From assembly GCA_963971405.1 (NCBI GenBank), contig OZ020490.1:7674874-7738873 (forward strand): 64,000 nucleotides of DNA, given 5' to 3'. This document shows positions 21,779 through 30,520 of the stretch, piece after piece. The stretch is from Psococerastis gibbosa. Its lineage: Eukaryota; Arthropoda; Insecta; Psocodea; Psocidae. The notes under the pieces are model-generated. The model searched no databases. It had not been told where the DNA came from and was given only the letters and a program-made list of their open reading frames with translations. Both the position numbers and the translations under genes were made by a program. The stretch's first letter is position 1; the number at the start of each line of letters is the position of its first letter.

Positions 21779-22139
21779 AGACTATTGGAGCGAGAAAACC
21801 CTTATAAGTGTAAACATCAGGGTGACGATATGATATTGTACCTTTTTCTAACACAGATTGGCCACAATTATTGAATTTGATCGGTTAAAAAAAAAAAAAA
21901 AAAAAAAAAACAATATGTCATGTTTCGAAATGTAGAGGTGCATTTCTGCTAATTTAGCAGCAGTTTTTTACCATCGAGGCTTCCTGTGAAAACCAACTAG
22001 GTACAAGAAAAATTGGTTGTCTGTAAGTCGGTCGGTTGTAAAGTCGGACGATACTTTTACGTGACAACGCCTAAATTAACATAAACAATATATGGCTGGA
22101 AAGAGAAAGAAATGTGGAAAAGCTCGTAAGTACCGTAGT

Positions 22140-22365
22140 TTGCATTTTTTAAATAGATAATAACGCGGCCTAGAAAGAGGCCTATTTTGTTGAAAATCGT
22201 GCGCACTCCCTGACGTTTCACACCCCCAAAGCCAAACCCCTTGCTTGATCACCACAAATATAGCATGGCCTGAAAGTAGATGAATAGACGAAGACATGGG
22301 TATAATTTAAATTAAGATAGGCCTTCCACATCAGCCCAAAAAATTGCTTTAAACCCGCCCATGCA
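22140..22365 (+). repeat. Direct repeat left of the nested element (copy 1)
   Basis: Shares CGCGGCC(T/G)...GGCCTATTTT, ATCGT...GCGCAC, CGAACCCCTTG-like, AATGGCCTGAAAG and GGGTATAATTTAAATT with 32998-33215 in the same orientation, with visible divergence. Confidence 0.6.
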
Positions 22366-22679
22366 ATTCAAATGGGATTGCTGCAAATGCGTCATTTTGT
22401 GTTCCACTCGTGTTTAAGGAATAAACAAAAAATAACAAAAACTTAGAGTTTTAGAAAAACTTGTTATAACAACCCGAATTAGTAAAACCCAAATAATCGT
22501 TAAGAAATTAACTTTGTCTAAGAAACCCACTTGTGTTAGTATAAAACCCTGAGCGCTTTCGGCAAGAACTGCCATCTACAGAGGGAAACCCACTAGCACA
22601 GTTACACCTTATCTGCGATTTGAGACTTGTTCAACTCGAGGAGAAGATGCAAATGTGACTAGGGAGAGGGAACCTTGGT

Positions 22680-23012
22680 TTATATAGGACTGGGAGGAGG
22701 GGGTGGGAGGGGGCGTGGCTGGTTACCTATTCCTAACCTACTACCTAGATCTATTAGAGGGGATAATTGTGTGAATGTTATGTCGTTTGTTAATTTTTCC
22801 CTACCGGTATTGTGTAACGCTCTTTTGATTTCAACATTTTCAAAAAAATTTAAAGTGTAACTTTTCTTTATTTCGTGTAGGGTTGTCCAATTGTGAGGAT
22901 CGAATGTGTGATTTTCCGAGTTAAGGTGTTTCGCGAATGTGCTGTTGGTGTTGGTGTCTCCTATACCTGTTATATGTTCTCTGACCCTAGTTTTAAAGCT
23001 TCTGCCTACAAT
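22680..23012 (-). pseudogene. PLE GIY-YIG endonuclease, C-terminal half
   Basis: The minus-strand frame reads GRSFKTRVREHITGIG, then TFAKHLNSENHTFD and the family's variable tail ending before the inverted terminal repeat. This is the second half of the GIY-YIG domain, which includes the conserved Arg on its helix. The first half (CNDCNAIYIGQ) is about 7.4 kb away at 30405-30440, so the domain is split by the insertion. Confidence 0.75.
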
Positions 23013-23121
23013 ACAATACAATATATATTTCCTTTAAATTATACAATACAGGTAAAGTATAAGATAAAATCGTCAGAGTGTCGTCAAAATCAGATAGTTC
23101 TGTCATGGTCATTGTGCAAGT
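23012..23121 (-). pseudogene. 3' end of the LINE fragment interrupted by Gypsy
   Basis: This 110 bp lies between the PLE breakpoint and the Gypsy target duplication. On the minus strand it continues the LINE from 29923. The LINE frame meets a stop within a few codons, and the rest is 3' UTR ending in a TATTGTATTGTA simple tail at the PLE junction. Confidence 0.55.
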
Positions 23122-23397
23122 TGTAATGCCCCGAAATGGTTAAGGGTGCACTACGAATGGGCAAGGAGTTCTCCAAGAAGACTAATTAACTAGTCAGAGG
23201 ATCCGAACTAAATGCTGTATAATAGTGGTGGTTCAATCGTTTTATACATCAATGTTACATTAGACAGAGGCTGGTTCATAGTTAGGTAATCACACAATAG
23301 GATATACTATTATAACTATCGTGAGAGTCACACATAAACGGACGTACCAAAATATATGAATATACATACACACGGATATTGTAACACGGATATTACA
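23122..23397 (-). repeat. Gypsy 3' LTR
   Basis: 276 bp, bounded by TG and CA. By eye it is identical along its whole length to the LTR at 29647-29922. The target duplication AAGT is at 23118-23121. Confidence 0.95.
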
Positions 23398-24118
23398 CGC
23401 CTTACCCCTTATGGGGAGTGTATTACACATCTTACCCCTTATGAGGAGCTTAAAGTAGGTACAGGTATGGTGAACAACACACATGATGAAAGAAAAAGTA
23501 AAGATACACAGTAGGTATAAAATTTGAGACATTTGAAATTTAAACATACAAAATTAGAATATACTTAACTATAGCGGAAAAGTTGTGTACATCGAATAAT
23601 AATTTACTACCATAGATTCTCTTACAAATTAATTTTTGAATACCAGTCTCGATTAATATAGTTTAGCTATACAATACAATATATACAATATTTTGACACC
23701 TGTTTAGTCCTACAATACAATGTTTCGAAATTTATCATTTATAATTTACAATACAATCTTTTTTTAAAATTTAGTATGAGGAAAATATAGGCTCATGTTC
23801 TTCTTTCGAACGTGAAAAATGAATTGGTTACATAATATGATACTTTAGGAGGTAGAAAAATAGAGTATAGTCTAAGAGTGGGGTGCTGTGAGTCATACGT
23901 TTCGTATACTTTCTCTGGTAAGTTTATGTAAGGGTAGTTTATGCTAATTACGATTAGGAAACACGATTCTTGATTAGTCCGTGATTGTGAGAATACAAGA
24001 GGAATTAGTTAAATTAATGTAAGGTATACATGTGCTTGAATTATGTATTACATCGTATTATTTTAGGGTTTACAAACATTTAATGATTCACGATGAATAG
24101 TTACACATAGTATGGAAA

Positions 24119-27100
24119 CTAATTAAATGCGTGTTTCACACGGTCAACATGTACTTTTCTAGGCTTATTATTAATTCTTAACGTGACATTACGAGGACTG
24201 TCTACAGAGATAATTGAATAAGGGCCTATAAACAAAGGGCTTAATTTTTTTGAATGACCAACTGGTATGTGTTCATTTGTTAAGTAGACTTGATCACCAA
24301 TTTGGAAAGTTTTTACATTAGAATTTCTGTCGTAATATTTTTTATTTGTCTCTTTTGACTTGATTAAATTTTCACGTGCAAATTGATAAGTGGTCTGGAG
24401 TTTTAATTTTAATTCGTCAAGATAGTCATCGTAACTATATTTAAATTCGGGAGGTTGTTTCATTGCTGTTGGAATACGTGGTTCTGTACCGAATACTAAT
24501 TCATGAGGTGAAAAATTGGTTGATGCGTGCTTGGATATATTATAACTATAAGTACAGAAATCTACTAACTCGTCCCAATTGGACGGATTTTTAACGGCAA
24601 ATGATCGCAAATAAGATGCGAGACTTGTGTGGAATCTTTCTAAAGATCCATTCGAGGCGGGATGATAGGCTGTGGTTTGGACCTTTTTTATGCCTAGTAA
24701 CTTAGCCATATTTAAAAATAGCTCAGAAGTAAAATTTGAACCTAAGTCTGTGCGAATCGAGAGTGGTATGCCAAATTTACAAATGAATTGTTTAACTAAC
24801 GTGTTGGCAACAGTTAAAGCGGTCTGGTCCGACATGGCATAAGCTTGAGTAAATTTGGTTAGATCGCACTGCAACGTTAATAAGTATCTATTATTATTAA
24901 TTGTCTGAGGGAGAGGTCCGAAAACGTCGAGAGAAATTCTTTCGAATGGTGACTGTGCAGTAGACGTGATTTGCATAGGATGCTTACTTTTTCGGCGATT
25001 GACCTTATTTTTAGCACAGAGGTCGCAAGTCTTTATATATTTCTCAATATCACGTTTCATATTTGGCCATTGATATTTTCGTTTGATCTTTGCATACGTT
25101 TTGTAGAATCCATAATGACCTCCTACTGGAGTGTTGTGATTCTCAAATAAAATTTTGGGAATATCGTTTGATGATGAATTGTCTGGTTTTCCGGTAAATA
25201 CCTTAATTTTAATGTTAGTTTGTCGGAAAATATATCTTAATTGTGTGCGAACAAGAGTCCATTGTAAATTCTGGACTAGATTGGGGAGCGAAAAAGAAAT
25301 ATGATTTATGTTTTTGAGAACTAAAAGATTTTTAAGTATAAGTAGTGTTTCAAATAGTATTCTGGGTTCCAATTTGTCCCAAAAATCCATCTTTGTGACG
25401 AGGAAAAATATTTTATTATTAACATTACTGTTTGGTTTTTTATATTCTGATACTGTAATGGACTTTAAATCAAGAGGGGATGCGCAAATGTCACTTAAGG
25501 AAATATATTTGGGGAGTGAAATATCTGTGGGGATAAAACGAGAAGGTACAAGAAAAGCTTGATTTTGTGATTCATCAAATAGATCACCTGGTGACTCATC
25601 TAATAGGCTATAGGATATTAACTTAGTTTTCATGTCACTTAAAAATTTCGAATATGTTATTTGTTCTGGCGCGTTAATTTTGGCAGGTACAGTAGGGGTA
25701 GTATTTATTTGATACAATTCTGTTAGGTCTTCCATTTTTTGACCAACTTCCAGTATTTTACTGTCGGTTACGGGAGGTTTATCGGTTAGCTCGGGTATGC
25801 GCGATAATGCGTCTACATGAGTAAGGAATTTTCCTGGTTTATATCGTAATTCATAATTAAATTCTTCTAATCGTAAGCGATATTTAAGCAGACGGCTACC
25901 ACTATCTTTTAACTTATGGATATAGATTAGTGGTTTATGATCCGTATAGGCAATGACTTTGTGCTTGGCACCTAGTAAATATGGTCGGAAGTGTTGAAAC
26001 GCTGCGGTTAATCCTAAAAGTTCGCGTTCTATTGTCGATAGTTTAGATTCAGCAACTGATAACGTGCGTGAATAGTAGCTTACGGGTAATTCGTGTCCGG
26101 AATCATTTTCCTGAGAAATTAGGCAACCAGTACTTAGTTGACTAGTATCGACCCATAAAAAGAATCCTTTATTAAAATCCGGAAATTGTAAAATAGGTTT
26201 AGAAATAATAGCATTTTTCAATGATTCGAAACTATGTTGTTGAGCGCTTGAAAATTCCCATGGAGTGTTCTGGCGCAAGAGCCTTGTTAGGGGGATAGCT
26301 TTTTCTGCAAAATTAGGAATGAATTTTCGGTAAAACCCAACAAGACCTAAAAACATTTTAATTTCCTTAGTATTCCGAGGGGCTGGAAAGTTTTTTACAG
26401 ATGAGATTTTATTCTCGTCTGGTTCTACGCCATTTTCAGAGATTTTGTGCCCTAATAAAATAACTTCCTTTTTAAGGAAATGGCACTTATCGGGATTCAA
26501 CTGTAAGCGATGCTGCTTCAATCTATCAAAAACTTCGCGTAATTTTTTATCATGAGTGGGAAGATCAGAACTATAAATGCAAACATCATCTAGATAATTG
26601 AAACAACGGGTTCCTTGCAAGCCTGACAGAACAACGGACATTAATCGGGAAAAACAGCTTGGTGCATTTTTTAAGCCAAAAGGCATTTTGCGATATTGAA
26701 AATGACCGAAAGGAGTAGTGAAACTTGTTTTGTGGCGGTCCGATTCCCTTATTGAAATTTGATTAAAACTTGAATACATGTCAAGTAACGTAAAGTAACG
26801 TGCTTGTCCCAATTGATCCAAAATTTCATGAATGTTTGGGATTGGATAAATTTCACCAATTGTGACGTCATTAAGGTGTCTGTAATCTGAGACACATCTG
26901 TATGAGTTATTTTTCTTCTTGACTAGCCAAATTGGACAACTATAGGGGCTCATGGATGGCTCTATTACTCCGTCCTCTAGCCATAGATCAAGTTGTTTTT
27001 TAACTGTATCCTTAAGGGCTTCAGGATATCTATACGTTTTTGCGGCAACAGGAGTATCATGCTTTAAATTTATGTGATGTTCTAAGGTAGGGGTGGTCGT

Positions 27101-27370
27101 CAATTTGTCACCTTCTAGGCGGAAAATCATATTGTAATCAATGCAAGCATTTTCGATAATTGGTCGTTCTTCAAAATTTAAATGGTCTAATCGTAATGTT
27201 TTCAGTAACCTTGGAATGCGAGTAGCGTCGGTAGGCTGATTTTGTAGCCTCTCAATTGACGCAATAGTGCTCATTGGCTCTAATTTTATCTTATAATTTT
27301 TTAATACGAATGGTTTTTCAGTGCTATTGAGTATAGTTGTAAGAGCGTAACCTTCTTTATTCACTTTCAC
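24119..27370 (-). CDS. Gypsy pol: reverse transcriptase, RNase H, integrase
   Basis: From the GTG codon at 27370 the open frame is 1083 aa. The same frame is open further upstream to a stop at 27491-27493, so the true polyprotein starts before 27370 and is probably reached by a frame change from protease. RT palm motifs: LLDMYSSF (residues ~195-202), LPFG-type MPFGLKNAP (~229-237), YLDD (~259-262, near 26590). RNase H: VDTS, ERELLGL, AYTDHKPL. Integrase: zinc-binding H/H plus CDLC, and the catalytic triad in LDVFGPLP, IRTDLGSNF and NGSLERFH. A C-terminal GPYSIISV module follows. All catalytic residues are present, with no internal stops. Confidence 0.95.
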   Translation of the reverse strand: MKVNKEGYALTTILNSTEKPFVLKNYKIKLEPMSTIASIERLQNQPTDATRIPRLLKTLRLDHLNFEERPIIENACIDYNMIFRLEGDKLTTTPTLEHHINLKHDTPVAAKTYRYPEALKDTVKKQLDLWLEDGVIEPSMSPYSCPIWLVKKKNNSYRCVSDYRHLNDVTIGEIYPIPNIHEILDQLGQARYFTLLDMYSSFNQISIRESDRHKTSFTTPFGHFQYRKMPFGLKNAPSCFSRLMSVVLSGLQGTRCFNYLDDVCIYSSDLPTHDKKLREVFDRLKQHRLQLNPDKCHFLKKEVILLGHKISENGVEPDENKISSVKNFPAPRNTKEIKMFLGLVGFYRKFIPNFAEKAIPLTRLLRQNTPWEFSSAQQHSFESLKNAIISKPILQFPDFNKGFFLWVDTSQLSTGCLISQENDSGHELPVSYYSRTLSVAESKLSTIERELLGLTAAFQHFRPYLLGAKHKVIAYTDHKPLIYIHKLKDSGSRLLKYRLRLEEFNYELRYKPGKFLTHVDALSRIPELTDKPPVTDSKILEVGQKMEDLTELYQINTTPTVPAKINAPEQITYSKFLSDMKTKLISYSLLDESPGDLFDESQNQAFLVPSRFIPTDISLPKYISLSDICASPLDLKSITVSEYKKPNSNVNNKIFFLVTKMDFWDKLEPRILFETLLILKNLLVLKNINHISFSLPNLVQNLQWTLVRTQLRYIFRQTNIKIKVFTGKPDNSSSNDIPKILFENHNTPVGGHYGFYKTYAKIKRKYQWPNMKRDIEKYIKTCDLCAKNKVNRRKSKHPMQITSTAQSPFERISLDVFGPLPQTINNNRYLLTLQCDLTKFTQAYAMSDQTALTVANTLVKQFICKFGIPLSIRTDLGSNFTSELFLNMAKLLGIKKVQTTAYHPASNGSLERFHTSLASYLRSFAVKNPSNWDELVDFCTYSYNISKHASTNFSPHELVFGTEPRIPTAMKQPPEFKYSYDDYLDELKLKLQTTYQFARENLIKSKETNKKYYDRNSNVKTFQIGDQVYLTNEHIPVGHSKKLSPLFIGPYSIISVDSPRNVTLRINNKPRKVHVDRVKHAFN

Positions 27371-27459
27371 AATACTTCGACATAAATAAACTTCATCGGC
27401 TATATGTATATCTGGGGTGAGACCAATGTTAACATGAGGGTTGGTTATTTTTAACGGTA

Positions 27460-28143
27460 TTACCGTCCTGACCTTGGTTGAAGGGTAATATTATCCCAAT
27501 TGGTAATATTTGCTTGAGGGCTTGACAGTGAATTCGTGATTATATCATTCTTATAAATAGGCTTTATTTTAAGCGTTGACCCTGATTCGATGGGTGGTTT
27601 AATTTCACTAATTTTATCTTGATTGCTTTTCACTTTCTGTGGAACATTATGTAATATTTTTGGGGAAATGTGAATAGTAGTACATGACGTAACTTTGTCA
27701 GTAACCTGGGGAATTCCTTGACTATTAACAGTAGCATGAGGCATTGCAAGAGCACTAGATTGATCTTGTAGGAAAAACACCTTTGAACTATTAATTGTTA
27801 ACGAGAAGTCAGAATAATCCACTAGAGGCTTATGAGAGCTGCAGAAGTCTAGTCCTAAAAGACCAACAGCATTTATTGGGAAATTTGCGGGAACGAAATG
27901 AAATTTTTGTCTTAATACATTAGTTCCAACCATAATATCGAGGAAACTGGTACCTATCGTGTGATACAAGTCGGCCGAACTCGTAACACCCTTTAGAGTC
28001 ACAGTTTCGTCATTATTAATAGGAGTTCCTTGTTGTAATTGAGAAATTTTTAAAAGAGAAATGTCACATCCTGTATCAAAAATTAGATTATTATTAAGAG
28101 TAACAGATTGCTTAATTTGAACTGGGAGAAGTGATTTTGTCAT
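27460..28143 (-). CDS. Gypsy protease region
   Basis: The frame contains the retropepsin active-site motif FDTGCDISLL and, downstream, LLGLDF. The first ATG is at 28143, but the frame is open back into the gag 3' end, so the product is probably a gag-protease fusion. It ends at a stop at 27460-27462. Pol continues in another frame, with about 28 nt of overlap between the two open frames. Confidence 0.85.
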   Translation of the reverse strand: MTKSLLPVQIKQSVTLNNNLIFDTGCDISLLKISQLQQGTPINNDETVTLKGVTSSADLYHTIGTSFLDIMVGTNVLRQKFHFVPANFPINAVGLLGLDFCSSHKPLVDYSDFSLTINSSKVFFLQDQSSALAMPHATVNSQGIPQVTDKVTSCTTIHISPKILHNVPQKVKSNQDKISEIKPPIESGSTLKIKPIYKNDIITNSLSSPQANITNWDNITLQPRSGR

Positions 28144-28229
28144 GTCATGGCGATGGGAGCTTCCGAATCTAGAAGAGATTATTGCGTCATTATTTCCATC
28201 ATTTACTTTGTTTCTGCCCCAGGGCTGAA

Positions 28230-29198
28230 CTAATTCCTCGGTTGGGCAGAAGGGGAGGAACCCTGGGAGTTTTTTTGGTTGACACGCTGTCTTTTAAAAC
28301 AGTCAGCAATTAGGTGACCCGGTTTTTTGCAACAATTGCAGAATTTTGTTACACTTTGAATGTTACGTATATTTTCTTGACGCTGTTTTTTAAAACAATC
28401 CTGTTCTTTATGGTTACGTAATCCACAGTAATTACAGAACACGGCTTGATTGCTGGGGAATTTCAGACCATTGGGCATATATGGCGGGGGAGTTTCTTTT
28501 GGGAAAGGTTCATTATTACGAGTTATATGCCTATTTGGAAAATTATGATTGTGCTTACTATTATTATAATTATGATTTCCATTATAAGGATTATGCGAAT
28601 AAGATTGACCATTCTTAGGTGTTTGGATAGCGCGGTACTGAAAAATTTCTCGTTGTGTCTTTAACTCTAGTTCCTCGGCTTGGGCGTAACTGAGAGCTGT
28701 TTCCAAGTTATCGGGTTTTTGGGCTTTCACGACTGTACTCAAGTCGGAGCGTAACCCTAATAAGAAGGCACTGAGGGCCTGAGATTGCAATAATTTGATA
28801 TTAGCAAGACGTTCTGTGGCGGTAAGGGATTGGTCTAAGCAATTAATCATTTTCATTAAGAGTTTTTCAATTCGTCCTGAAAATTCGGCTACGGGTTCAC
28901 TATATTTTTGCCTTGTTGTGTACAATAAAAGCTGGTATTGACCCATGGAGCCTTTGTCACTGTACAGGTCGAGTAAGTATGATTTGAGGTCAGTCCAGTC
29001 AGTAAAAGTTCTATTTCGGACTAACTGGCCGGGATTTCCTTTGATATTTGCCAAAATTAATTTGAGTAAGACCGGTTTGTCGTCAGCGGTAGAAAGATCG
29101 ATGGCGGTCGAACATGAGTCTATAAACTCAGAAAACAAATTTTTTTCGCCCGAAAAGGGAAATAATAGCTTTGATGTAATTGATAATGGAGCTGACAT
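28230..29198 (-). CDS. Gypsy gag, nucleocapsid with two CCHC zinc knuckles
   Basis: A 322-aa frame. The first ~200 residues are helical capsid-like. The C-terminal third has two knuckles, CNYCGLRNHKEQDC and CNCCKKPGHLIADC (both C-x2-C-x4-H-x4-C), in an Asn/His-rich basic context. The start ATG lies about 450 nt after the 5' LTR. Confidence 0.9.
   Translation of the reverse strand: MSAPLSITSKLLFPFSGEKNLFSEFIDSCSTAIDLSTADDKPVLLKLILANIKGNPGQLVRNRTFTDWTDLKSYLLDLYSDKGSMGQYQLLLYTTRQKYSEPVAEFSGRIEKLLMKMINCLDQSLTATERLANIKLLQSQALSAFLLGLRSDLSTVVKAQKPDNLETALSYAQAEELELKTQREIFQYRAIQTPKNGQSYSHNPYNGNHNYNNSKHNHNFPNRHITRNNEPFPKETPPPYMPNGLKFPSNQAVFCNYCGLRNHKEQDCFKKQRQENIRNIQSVTKFCNCCKKPGHLIADCFKRQRVNQKNSQGSSPSAQPRN
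28269..28275 (-). promoter_or_regulatory. Candidate -1 ribosomal frameshift site in Gypsy gag
   Basis: On the minus strand the heptamer A AAA AAC sits in exactly the gag zero frame (codons CAA AAA AAC) about 40 nt before the gag stop. A -1 slip there enters the protease frame, which stays open from this point through the protease. Confidence 0.7.
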
Positions 29199-29628
29199 TT
29201 TTAAAATATAATTATAAGAATTTTTCAGTCAAAGAGTACTATAAGACGTAATTCAGCGAGTGATATATCTAAATATACAAAATTGAATACAAAATTTGAC
29301 TTACAATCAGAATATAGCGAGTGATACACAAAATTGAATACAAAATTGAACTTACAAGCAGAGTAGATTCATTTCATGCAGTCGTCTGAACGGATGGATG
29401 ATGAGCGGCACCTGTCGCTGTGGGGATGAAGAGACACTCAGAATCAGATACTGGACAGCAGCAAGGTGGAGCGGCGGAAGGCAGCTTGCGAGGTAGGAAG
29501 AATGCGTCTGCGGCCCGACGTCGCTGGCTCAGGCAGGGGGTGCTACAGCCGTGGAAGTTCTTCTCAAAAAGGGTCTGGTACCCAGAACTTGAATGCACGG
29601 AATTTTGGTGGAGCAGTCCCCTGGTTTT

Positions 29629-29640
29629 CTTCTGACACCA
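29629..29640 (-). other. Gypsy primer-binding-site candidate
   Basis: The minus-strand TGGTGTCAGAAG begins 6 nt past the 5' LTR. TGG pairs with a tRNA 3' CCA. The primer tRNA was not identified. Confidence 0.6.
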
Positions 29641-29646
29641 AAATAA

Positions 29647-29922
29647 TGTAATGCCCCGAAATGGTTAAGGGTGCACTACGAATGGGCAAGGAGTTCTCCA
29701 AGAAGACTAATTAACTAGTCAGAGGATCCGAACTAAATGCTGTATAATAGTGGTGGTTCAATCGTTTTATACATCAATGTTACATTAGACAGAGGCTGGT
29801 TCATAGTTAGGTAATCACACAATAGGATATACTATTATAACTATCGTGAGAGTCACACATAAACGGACGTACCAAAATATATGAATATACATACACACGG
29901 ATATTGTAACACGGATATTACA
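29647..29922 (-). repeat. Gypsy 5' LTR
   Basis: 276 bp, TG...CA, by eye identical to 23122-23397. Followed by the target duplication AAGT at 29923-29926. Confidence 0.95.
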
Positions 29923-30400
29923 AAGTGCCTCAGTGACAGTGTAGAAAGCTTTCTCTAAGAGATGGTTTCTAAGCATTTTAGGGAAGTTAGAAGCATTTCT
30001 CGCCGCTCTCAGTTCAATCGGGAGTTTTCTAAGGTAGGCGAAACCTTGTAGTATAGGATCCAGTCGCTCACACTTGGCTGTGCGTGGCGCTGGCCTTACA
30101 AGGTCTCCCCGTTGCCTCGTGTTGTAGGTGTGAGTGTCCCCGTTTTGTTTAAATGTCCCCCACACCTCAGGCTTTAAGATATGTAAGATGCACCTAAATA
30201 TGTATAGACTTGGGGCTGTCATGATTTTTAATGATTTGAAGTGAGAGCGACAACTGTCATGAGGTCCCAGTTTTAGCAAGTAGCGCACTCCCCTCTTTTG
30301 AAGCCTGAGTACAGCGTCCATGTTCCCCAGGCCAATATGCCGTAGTTTATATGGCTCATTACAAGTGAGTGGTAGGCCTGGAGGGTTACCTCTGGAGGAC
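29923..30400 (-). pseudogene. Jockey/CR1-like LINE fragment (reverse-transcriptase C-terminus) inside the PLE
   Basis: The minus-strand frame reads LRHIGLGNMDAVLRLQKRGV, then KSLKIMTAPSLYIF, HTYNTRQRGDL and LPIELRAARN, the C-terminal region of a jockey/CR1-type LINE. It is 5'-truncated where it enters the PLE GIY-YIG domain. Its last codons and 3' UTR lie on the other side of the Gypsy copy (23012-23121). Confidence 0.75.
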
Positions 30401-30404
30401 ACGC

Positions 30405-30520
30405 CTCTTTGGCCTATGTAAATTGCGTTACAATCGTTACAATTTAGACGATAAACTCCATTGCCTTTTTCCTTTTCTGGTTTGGTTTTTCAGTTCATGA
30501 GTTTATTGGCTAAATTGTGC
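30405..30520 (-). pseudogene. PLE GIY-YIG endonuclease, N-terminal half
   Basis: The minus-strand frame contains NGVYRLNCNDCNAIYIGQ, the start of a GIY-YIG nuclease with the preceding Cys pair, and breaks off at the LINE junction near 30400. The domain continues at 23012. Confidence 0.7.

Larger units (their letters stand above)
23122..29922 (-). mobile_element. Ty3/Gypsy LTR retrotransposon, young full-length copy
   Basis: 6801 bp, minus strand, with 276-bp LTRs, gag, protease, pol with RT-RNase H-integrase order, and no env. Target duplication AAGT flanks it (23118-23121 and 29923-29926). A primer-binding-site candidate is at 29629-29640. The leader between the 5' LTR and gag holds a tandem repeat (29257-29360). 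About 720 bp of AT-rich non-coding DNA separates pol from the 3' LTR, ending in a duplicated AAGGGGTAAG purine stretch that may be the polypurine tract. It sits inside a LINE fragment that sits inside a PLE. Confidence 0.95.

Noticed and set aside
21886-21910. Poly(A) run as the INTS2 polyadenylation site
   Set aside because: Genomic A runs are not cleavage sites. It is 160 nt past the stop and more likely a retroelement tail. ATTAAA at 21773 is a better candidate.
23398-24118. Possible env gene between Gypsy pol and the 3' LTR
   Set aside because: About 720 bp of AT-rich sequence with frequent stops and no signal peptide or transmembrane frame.
25308-25562. 84-aa plus-strand frame and similar short frames across 24119-29198
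   Set aside because: They are antisense shadows of the Gypsy gag and pol frames.
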